Assembly (NCBI GenBank): GCA_938092125.1 | Contig: CALKMQ010000147.1 | Coordinates: 1 to 11,153 of the forward strand | DNA from: an uncultured bacterium | Lineage (GTDB): Bacteria; Fidelibacterota; Marinisomatia; Marinisomatales; UBA1611 | Reading direction: 5' to 3' | DNA length: 11,153 nt | Shown: positions 1-6,189 of the stretch, in pieces | How positions within the stretch are numbered: position 1 is the stretch's first letter | How the letters are laid out: the number at the start of each line of letters is the position of its first letter | Program-made: the position numbers and the translations under genes | Notes under the pieces: generated by a model | Seen by the model: only the letters and a program-made list of their open reading frames with translations | Databases searched by the model: none | Told to the model about the DNA's origin: nothing

Positions 1-1913
1 GAATCATTCAAAATATTGATATTTTCTAAGCCTTTTTCAAGAATACTATGTAAAAAAGTATATTTTGATCTATTTGGATCAAGTTTTAAAACAAAACTAC
101 TTATATTTCTGAAACAAACGGACAGCTTGTAAGAGCTGTTAGAAAAACTTGATAATTCTGGACTTAATGAAGAATATTCTTTTACTAAAGAGTGAATAAT
201 TGGACGCTCTTGATAAGATTTTTTAATATCAAATTCAGACTCATTATTTACTGCAAGCTCGTTCATGAAGGCAATAAATGAACTTTTAACCTTATCTAGT
301 TCTAATATTAATTTTTCTCTTAAAGTTTTCAATAAAGGCTCACCATCAGATATGGACATCAAAATATTATTCCATCTTTTTGATCGAGGGTTCGAAGGGT
401 TTAACGATCTAAATAATGATGAAACGCTATTATAATCTAGACTTATTTTAAATTGATCATATCCTCCTTTTACAAGATTATGAGCCTCATCTATAATAAT
501 AGTATCGTGTTCAGGCAGAATACCTGGAACCTTAGCCTCAGATAACAATAAAGAATGATTTGCTACAAGTATATCAGCCTCATACATTTGTTTTCGTATT
601 GGGCCATAAAAACACCCATGGTTTTTACTACATATATTCCCTGTACAAAAACCAGTGTCGCTACAAATCATGGAAACAATCCAAGTTTTCCTTGAATTAA
701 AAAAGCCATTACATTCAGACAAATCTCCAGAACTAGTATAATGTAACCAGAATAGTATTGGTAATACTGATTCGATATCATCCTCACTTATTGTATTTCG
801 ATCACTTATAAACCAATCAAACCGTGTCTTACACAAATAATTTTTTCTTCCTTTTATTAGCAATGCTTTGATGGAAGTATCTAATGCCTCCGATAATTTT
901 GGCAAATCTTTGTAAAACAACTGATCTTGTAAATGTTTAGTATTACAGGCTATTACAACAGGACCCCTTTTATCTGTTTCGTATTTTCTTTTAATTGCTG
1001 CGAAAAGATACCCCATTGACTTACCCAAACCCGTGCCGGCTTCAAGGACACCAGAGTCATTTCCGTCAAATATGTTATCACATGTATTAGCATATTCTAC
1101 TTGATTTGCTCTATCTTCAAACCAGTCATATTTTTTTGAAAGCACTCCTTTGGACCCAAATACGTCTGAAGATCTCATATTTTGTATATTTTGTGATCCT
1201 GAAAATTCATAAATACTATGCCCTGATTGTCGATCAATTAATCTATTTTTTAAAGCAACCTTAGGATCGCCAATCTTTATCAAAATATTTGCTGCATCAA
1301 CATAAAGCTTCTTATTTGGAACTTCATATTTATCTAGAACAGCTAAGACGCTTGAGATTTCTTCAAGATTATGACACATTAATTCATCAAGCAGATGTAA
1401 AAATATTTGCCCACAATTTTCTGTATCTTTTTCTGCTCTATGACTTCCTGATACATCGAGACCATAAAACTCGGACAAGGCAGAAAGATTAAAAACAGGA
1501 TGGTCAAAAAGTAAAGACCTTGCAAGCTGTAGTGTGTCATAAAGAGTGTTTTTTGGAATATCATAATTATGCCTTACACATAATTTTGTAAGAAAATTCA
1601 AATCAAACTTAATGTTATGTGCAACAATAGGATGATCACCTATTGTCTTCATTAATTCATTTATTATTTCAGATTCCTTTGGAGCACTGTTGACCATCGA
1701 ATTGGATATACCTGTAATGTTTGTAATAAAAGGTGAAATATTTTTTTCTGGATTCACAAGTGTAGAAAACCTTTTTTTAGGTTTACCATCTTTAAATAAA
1801 ATTGCAGCGACCTCAATGATTCTGTCAAAATCTGAGTCTAATCCAGTTGTCTCAAAATCTAATGCGACGTAGGCAGATAGGTTTAACTTCTTTAATAATT
1901 CCGTTTGTTTCAT
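1..1913 (-). CDS. dinG: DinG-family Fe-S helicase with N-terminal DEDDh 3'-5' exonuclease domain (3' end off left edge)
   Basis: I translated this by hand from the ATG at 1913; 637 residues are visible and the reading frame is still open at base 1. Residues 14-175 form a DnaQ-like exonuclease: DFETTGLD gives D19 and E21, AHNIKFDLNFL gives D104, and HRAEKD gives H158 and D163, so the DEDDh catalytic set is complete. The XPD/DinG helicase half begins near 262 (R268 and Q271 resemble the Q motif). Walker A is AGTGLGKS (292-299), motif Ia is near 324-331, and the DEAH box is at 475-478. Cysteines 361, 423, 428 and 434 keep the C-x4-C-x5-C spacing of the E. coli DinG 4Fe-4S cluster, and ANHSLL follows. 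The family unwinds 5'-tailed duplexes, R-loops and G-quadruplexes during repair. Helicase motifs V and VI lie beyond the window. The gene starts 3 bases after the stop of the upstream flavoprotein gene, without a clear Shine-Dalgarno sequence. Confidence 0.93.
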   Translation of the reverse strand, partial: MKQTELLKKLNLSAYVALDFETTGLDSDFDRIIEVAAILFKDGKPKKRFSTLVNPEKNISPFITNITGISNSMVNSAPKESEIINELMKTIGDHPIVAHNIKFDLNFLTKLCVRHNYDIPKNTLYDTLQLARSLLFDHPVFNLSALSEFYGLDVSGSHRAEKDTENCGQIFLHLLDELMCHNLEEISSVLAVLDKYEVPNKKLYVDAANILIKIGDPKVALKNRLIDRQSGHSIYEFSGSQNIQNMRSSDVFGSKGVLSKKYDWFEDRANQVEYANTCDNIFDGNDSGVLEAGTGLGKSMGYLFAAIKRKYETDKRGPVVIACNTKHLQDQLFYKDLPKLSEALDTSIKALLIKGRKNYLCKTRFDWFISDRNTISEDDIESVLPILFWLHYTSSGDLSECNGFFNSRKTWIVSMICSDTGFCTGNICSKNHGCFYGPIRKQMYEADILVANHSLLLSEAKVPGILPEHDTIIIDEAHNLVKGGYDQFKISLDYNSVSSLFRSLNPSNPRSKRWNNILMSISDGEPLLKTLREKLILELDKVKSSFIAFMNELAVNNESEFDIKKSYQERPIIHSLVKEYSSLSPELSSFSNSSYKLSVCFRNISSFVLKLDPNRSKYTFLHSILEKGLENINILND

Positions 1914-1916
1914 AGC

Positions 1917-3131
1917 TTAACTAAATAATGTTTTTAGATAGAACATTGGATTTGATAATTCTGTTTTAGGCACTTCATCTGCAAGCATACCTGAAATCAT
2001 ATTTTTTATATTTTTATTTCTGCTTGCCCTATCAATAACGAAATTAAGTAAAATTCTGTAATGAGCTAACTTTAATAATAGTGTACTAGTTTTGAGTTCA
2101 CTGCCCAAATATTCCCAAAGTACTTTGTCATATTCTGAAAGAATTTGATTTGAAAAATTATTTATTTTTTTTGCTTTCAAAACAATATCTGCAGCTATTT
2201 TTCCTGATTCCATTGCATTACCGATACCCTCGCCCGTAAAAGGATCAACCAGCCCGGCAGCATCACCAAGAAGCAAAAAACCATTGCCGTGATTCCCTCT
2301 TTTCGTATTACCGAATGGTAGATTCCACCCTTTTGGTTTTTCTAGTGCCTTAGAATTTTTAAACCTATGCTTGAAATTTTTTGAATTTATTACTTGCATC
2401 AATATTTGTTGGAGGTTGTACTTCTTTTTTTTTGCTCTACTTTTTAATAAACCAACACCAATATTTGCTTTTTTATTACCAGCAGGAAAAATCCAAAAGT
2501 ATCCGGGAATGGTCTCGTTTACATAATGAAGTTCTATTTGATCCGTTAAATCCTCAATATCTTCATAATAACATCTTAACCCAACCGCAGTATAATTCAT
2601 ATCAGAATTATATAACCCTGATTTTCTTGAAACTATTGAGTAAGGTCCATCAGCGCCAAGAACAATATTACCAAAATATTTTTTCGATTCTCCAGTTGTA
2701 GATTTTCCCTTAACTCCAATTACTTGACTTTTGTCATAGATAAGATCATCAACATTAAAACCACTTACCACATTAGAAACATCACTAGCTTTCTTAAATA
2801 AATAATTATCAAATATTTTTCTTGGGATTACAAAACCATGGGAGATGTGCCTTTTATTTAAGCTTTTATTAAGATGCAATTCACATTCAGAATGATTTGG
2901 GTTTCCAAAAATAATTCTATTAATGATTGCGCCATCAAGTTTATCTAAATCTTGTAATAAATCTAGCTCTTCTAAAATTTTTACACTTTTACCTGATAAA
3001 GCATCACCACAAATTTTATCTCGAGGAAATATTGACTTATCTAATAATAAAGTATTGAGACCTAATTTATTACAATAAATAGCTGCGCTGGACCCTGCTG
3101 GACCAGCACCCACAATGATTGCATCATACAT
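1917..3131 (-). CDS. Geranylgeranyl-reductase family FAD-dependent oxidoreductase
   Basis: This 404-residue flavoprotein starts with a Rossmann dinucleotide fold: GAGPAG at 8-13, with an acidic residue (D31) ending the second strand. FPRDKICGD (35-43, C41) is the signature of the geranylgeranyl reductase family. GADG (159-162) and the second FAD motif LLLGDAAGLVDPFTGEGI (286-303) complete the PHBH-like fold. Length and motif order fit the family. Members saturate prenyl chains, such as the tails of menaquinone, archaeal-type lipids or chlorophyll. The substrate cannot be read from sequence; in a non-phototrophic bacterium a quinone or polyprenyl lipid is most likely (inference). The start codon lies inside the last codons of the upstream membrane-protein gene (8-base overlap), which points to translational coupling and perhaps a shared role. 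It could instead be a halogenase-like or other monooxygenase of the same fold, but the CGD motif argues for the reductase. Confidence 0.85.
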   Translation of the reverse strand: MYDAIIVGAGPAGSSAAIYCNKLGLNTLLLDKSIFPRDKICGDALSGKSVKILEELDLLQDLDKLDGAIINRIIFGNPNHSECELHLNKSLNKRHISHGFVIPRKIFDNYLFKKASDVSNVVSGFNVDDLIYDKSQVIGVKGKSTTGESKKYFGNIVLGADGPYSIVSRKSGLYNSDMNYTAVGLRCYYEDIEDLTDQIELHYVNETIPGYFWIFPAGNKKANIGVGLLKSRAKKKKYNLQQILMQVINSKNFKHRFKNSKALEKPKGWNLPFGNTKRGNHGNGFLLLGDAAGLVDPFTGEGIGNAMESGKIAADIVLKAKKINNFSNQILSEYDKVLWEYLGSELKTSTLLLKLAHYRILLNFVIDRASRNKNIKNMISGMLADEVPKTELSNPMFYLKTLFS

Positions 3132-3942
3132 CCGAACTTATTTCTTCTAAATGGACCCCAAAAGAAGGATAAACAATTCCATATTTAAAGTAATTAATTG
3201 ATCTTATGTAAAAGAAAAGTATTGCTAGTATGATAAAAAACCAAGGTGCTCTAACGCATGCAAACATTGCAAATGTAAAAAGAGGATAGAACTGTAAACG
3301 CTTTATATGTCTTACATCATTTGGCCAGATTAATACCACCGCTGGAAAAAAAAGAGAAACAATTCCAACAGTACTTATAATCGGGTCATCAAGGAAGTAA
3401 CCGAAAAATGTGGCAAAAGTAATGGCTAAAAAAGAAGCTATCATATATGGATTCTTTTTGTTCCAACTATCAACCGACCAGTCGTTATTTTCTGAATTGT
3501 ATAAAACTTTAAACTCATAAATCAAAACACCTGAAAAAATAAAAGCCAAGTAAGGTAAGTACCCAAAAAAATTAAAGTCCGAAATATTAAAGCTCAAACT
3601 TCCCAAAATAAAACAAGCGAAGTAAAAAGAACAATTATAGATGAGGTCTGGTTGTTTCAAACGTTTATTTGAAGTACGCCAAAAGCCAAAATTAGAAAAA
3701 CTATAAAAAAACAATGTACTTAAAAGTATTCTCAAAATGCCACTAGGGTATCCATACCATTCCCAGTAGCTATAACGATCAATATTACCTAAAAGATGAA
3801 TATATCCAGCAACAGTAGCAGTCCAAACACCAAACAAATATGAAACATTATATTTATCAGTGAATTCAATGCAAGAAGATACTCTTGCCTTGACATTGTT
3901 GAATGAGCTAGAATTTTTTGGGATTAGCCTTGCTAAAATCAT
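3124..3942 (-). CDS. Polytopic membrane protein of unknown function
   Basis: I do not recognise this 272-residue protein. It has about seven hydrophobic spans, roughly at 34-51, 66-84, 102-120, 124-143, 166-183, 188-206 and 218-247. The N-terminus (1-33) is polar and the C-terminus is a short polar tail after a basic and aromatic stretch (IRSINYFKYGIVYPSFG, 246-262). Charged and aromatic residues that might be functional sit at loop edges: DRYSYWEWYG (55-64), DDP (185-187) and WPNDVRHIKRLQFYP (206-220). I see no UbiA-type NDxxD motif, so it is not an evident prenyltransferase. AAGG lies 6 bases before the ATG and supports this start. An earlier ATG five bases upstream hits a stop at its third codon. 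It begins 16 bases after the symporter gene and its last 8 bases overlap the flavoprotein start, so a partnership in lipid or quinone chemistry is possible but unproven. Confidence 0.8.
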   Translation of the reverse strand: MILARLIPKNSSSFNNVKARVSSCIEFTDKYNVSYLFGVWTATVAGYIHLLGNIDRYSYWEWYGYPSGILRILLSTLFFYSFSNFGFWRTSNKRLKQPDLIYNCSFYFACFILGSLSFNISDFNFFGYLPYLAFIFSGVLIYEFKVLYNSENNDWSVDSWNKKNPYMIASFLAITFATFFGYFLDDPIISTVGIVSLFFPAVVLIWPNDVRHIKRLQFYPLFTFAMFACVRAPWFFIILAILFFYIRSINYFKYGIVYPSFGVHLEEISSDV

Positions 3943-3958
3943 ATCATGCCTTATTTTT

Positions 3959-5356
3959 TTATAAACCTATCATTTTCTGTAGAGATGAACCCAATAAAAG
4001 ATCAGAAAGCTCATTCAAAATAATTAACCCCACGATTAAAGAAGATACAACAAGAAGCACTTTTAAAAGATTGATAAGCTGACTCCTATTTAAATGTTTT
4101 TCCTTAACACCAGTCAAAATTTCGTCTAAAAATGTATTAACCGACCATTTATTTAATATAAAAACCGCTGTTAAAGCTCCACCAATGGGTAACATATATT
4201 TAGATGACAACTCATCTAGAAAATCAAAAAAGGTTATATTCAAAAAGGCTGTTACATTAAGGTTACCAAGTGAAAGAGAACAAAAAATTCCAACTAATGT
4301 GATTATGCCTCCAAAGAGAAAAGTAGCCTTTAACCTAGACCAACCTTTTTGATCAATAAAGTAAGCTGTAATAACTTCAAGAATCGATATTGCAGAAGTA
4401 AGAGCCGCCATAAAAAGTATGAAAAAGAAAAGCGTGCCCCAAATTATACCTCCACCAATTTGAGGGAATATTGTGGGTAATACCACGAATATCAGCCCTG
4501 CTCCCGAGCTTGGGTCAGCTCCCATTGCAAAAACGATTGTAAAAATAGCTGTACCAGCTAACATAGCAATAAAGGTATCCAGTAAAATTATCCAAATAGC
4601 AGAGTTCATTAAATTTTGTTTTTTATTTAAATAACTTCCGTACGTTATCATGGTTCCCATTCCAAGGCTTAATGTGAAGAATGCATGACCAAGAGCCAAG
4701 ACAATACTTGATGGATTTAAATCTGAAAATTTCGGTTTAAAAAGGAACTCTAATCCTTTTTTACCCTCTTCTAGACTTAGGCCTTTAACAACTAAGAAAC
4801 CTAGAATTATTAGAATAAGTGGCATCATTATTTTCGCACCTTCTTCGATACCTGATTTAACTCCTTTTACAATAATTCCAATGCAAAACGCCATAAATAC
4901 AATCTGCCAAATTATTGGCTGTAAACTACTTTCAATAAAAGAGCTAAAGACTTGTTCAGATAATTCTGGTGAACCAGATAAAGAAGCAAAACCTCCAGTC
5001 AAAGAAAAAATAGTGTACTTTAACGTCCAACCGCCAACGACACCATAAAAAGATAAAATAACGAAAGCTGAACCAACTCCAAGATAACCTACCCATTTCC
5101 AATTTGAAGTGCCTGACAGCCTGTTAAACGCTCCAACTGGACTCAATTGGGTCCTACGTCCAATCGATAATTCGCCTAACAATATGGGCAATCCAACTAT
5201 AAGTATGCAAATTAAGTACACTATCGTAAAGGCAGCACCACCATTTTGTCCAGCCATATGAGGGTACTTCCAAATATTACCAAGTCCAACCGCAGAACCA
5301 GAAGCAGCTAAAATAAAGCCAAGTCTAGACCCCCATTGTTCCCTATTATTTTTCAT
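3959..5356 (-). CDS. Sodium:neurotransmitter symporter (NSS/SLC6) family transporter
   Basis: This 465-residue inner-membrane protein has the LeuT fold. It probably imports an amino acid or related amine with Na+. Broken helix TM1 carries SAVGLGNIWKYP (21-32) followed by NGGAAF, the family signature, and N27 matches the LeuT Na1 ligand. TM6 has FFTLSLGMG (226-234). TM8 has ALTSAISI (318-325), with T320 and S321 matching the LeuT Na2 ligands. I count about eleven membrane spans, as in MhsT and Tyt1. K30 replaces the gate arginine (LeuT R30), D260 replaces N286, and the E290 position is Ala. The substrate cannot be predicted. I chose the ATG at 5356 because GAGGAG lies six bases upstream. A TTG at 5380 would add eight residues (MRIKEEKI) encoded by the ribosome site itself. 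The start overlaps the upstream gene by 11 bases. Confidence 0.95.
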   Translation of the reverse strand: MKNNREQWGSRLGFILAASGSAVGLGNIWKYPHMAGQNGGAAFTIVYLICILIVGLPILLGELSIGRRTQLSPVGAFNRLSGTSNWKWVGYLGVGSAFVILSFYGVVGGWTLKYTIFSLTGGFASLSGSPELSEQVFSSFIESSLQPIIWQIVFMAFCIGIIVKGVKSGIEEGAKIMMPLILIILGFLVVKGLSLEEGKKGLEFLFKPKFSDLNPSSIVLALGHAFFTLSLGMGTMITYGSYLNKKQNLMNSAIWIILLDTFIAMLAGTAIFTIVFAMGADPSSGAGLIFVVLPTIFPQIGGGIIWGTLFFFILFMAALTSAISILEVITAYFIDQKGWSRLKATFLFGGIITLVGIFCSLSLGNLNVTAFLNITFFDFLDELSSKYMLPIGGALTAVFILNKWSVNTFLDEILTGVKEKHLNRSQLINLLKVLLVVSSLIVGLIILNELSDLLLGSSLQKMIGL

Positions 5357-5765
5357 TATCTTCTCCTCTTTTATCCTCAATAGATGTACTCATTATATCA
5401 TCAAATGGACTTAAATGCGCATCAACCATCGCATCAATCATACTATAAAAATAAAGGAATATTACCCACCAAGCATATTTATTTCGCTTTTCAAGATACC
5501 TGTTTTGCCTAAGAGAATATTCTTCAGAGTCATAATTTTTATAAATTTTTGAATTTTCTAACCATGAATAGAATGCCAAAGTTTCTAAGCCCATGACTAA
5601 AGAACCTTTTACGTATTTCTGGTTATAAAATTGACCACCACCTGGAACTAGTGAAAAAAGAAAGGCTTGCCGAGGATTTTTAATCAATGTTGAATCTATT
5701 TCATTAATTTGGGCACTTAGATTATAAGATAGCAATAATGAAAAAAATAAGCATTTAAAACTCAT
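5346..5765 (-). CDS. DUF5683-like small membrane/periplasmic protein
   Basis: This 139-residue protein begins with a signal-type hydrophobic segment, with likely cleavage after SAQ at residue 19. The conserved-looking core is NPRQAFLFSLVPGGGQFYNQ (30-49) followed by KYVKGSLVMG. The combination of 'P-G-x-G-Q-x-Y-N' with a following hydrophobic stretch is typical of the DUF5683 and related families of Bacteroidota and their relatives. A second hydrophobic stretch ends in the acidic DAMVDAHL (111-118). The middle (70-97) is rich in Tyr, Lys and Glu, and the tail is acidic. Function is unknown; envelope location is inferred. The ATG at 5765 shares its A with the TAA stop of ridA (TAATG), with AGAGGG just upstream. 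A TTG at 5786 would add seven residues but disturb the signal peptide. The 3' end overlaps the symporter start by 11 bases. Confidence 0.8.
   Translation of the reverse strand: MSFKCLFFSLLLSYNLSAQINEIDSTLIKNPRQAFLFSLVPGGGQFYNQKYVKGSLVMGLETLAFYSWLENSKIYKNYDSEEYSLRQNRYLEKRNKYAWWVIFLYFYSMIDAMVDAHLSPFDDIMSTSIEDKRGEDNEK
5363..5368 (-). promoter_or_regulatory. Ribosome binding site of the symporter gene
   Basis: GAGGAG, six bases before the ATG at 5356 (spacer AAGATA), inside the 3' end of the upstream gene. It is the best Shine-Dalgarno match in the window and decides the symporter start in favour of ATG 5356 over TTG 5380. Confidence 0.75.
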
Positions 5766-6181
5766 TAACCCTCTACTGCGATACAATCAATCTCTACTCT
5801 GGCTCCAAGCGGTAAACCAGCAACTTCAATAGTTGACCTTGCAGGGAAATTTGTATTGCCAAAAAAATCAACAAAAGTATCATTTAAGTCACCAAAGTCA
5901 TTCAAATCTTTTAAAAACACGTTGAGTTTAACAATATTTACTAGAGAAAGATTTCTTGCCTCAAGAATAGCTAAGATATTTTTTAGAACTTGAAGACATT
6001 GATCTTTTGTGTTACCAGATACCATTTCACCATTCAACGGATTAATGCCAACTTGACCGGAAGTATACAAAAAACCACCTGCAGAAACTGCTTGACTGTA
6101 TGTCCCAACAGCATTGGGCGCATTGTCAGTTTGAATGAGTTCACGAAGAGGTTTTCTTTCATTTATTTTTTGATTAGACAT
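5765..6181 (-). CDS. ridA: RidA family (YjgF/YER057c/UK114) reactive intermediate deaminase
   Basis: This 138-residue cytosolic protein aligns over its whole length with RidA, the trimeric enzyme that hydrolyses enamine and imine intermediates such as 2-aminoacrylate released by PLP-dependent dehydratases. Key residues are present: Y28 in GTYSQA, SGQVGINP (41-48), R115 in FPARSTIEV (equivalent to E. coli R105) and E130 in VEIDCIAV. Two small oddities: residues 1-12 extend the usual start by about ten residues, and the near-universal Pro of the GPYSQ motif is Thr (T27). No later start codon fits better. AAGGAG at 6196-6201 lies inside the end of alaS, 14 bases before the ATG, which is far for a Shine-Dalgarno site. 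The gene is 8 bases after alaS and ends in a TAATG overlap with the next gene. Confidence 0.95.
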   Translation of the reverse strand: MSNQKINERKPLRELIQTDNAPNAVGTYSQAVSAGGFLYTSGQVGINPLNGEMVSGNTKDQCLQVLKNILAILEARNLSLVNIVKLNVFLKDLNDFGDLNDTFVDFFGNTNFPARSTIEVAGLPLGARVEIDCIAVEG

Positions 6182-6189
6182 AATATGAT

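Noticed and set aside
1289..1492. Plus-strand open frame of 67 codons
   Set aside because: It lies antisense within the exonuclease-helicase gene, whose catalytic motifs are intact on the other strand; no ribosome site or recognisable protein. The same reasoning removes 1379-1564 and 1690-1872.
2381..2701. Plus-strand open frame of 106 codons
   Set aside because: It is antisense to the flavoprotein core between its FAD motifs, with Tyr/Leu/Gln-rich composition typical of a shadow frame.
3124..3942. UbiA-type prenyltransferase as identity of the unknown membrane protein
   Set aside because: The location beside a prenyl reductase is suggestive, but no Asp-rich NDxxDxxxD motif is present and the span count is low.
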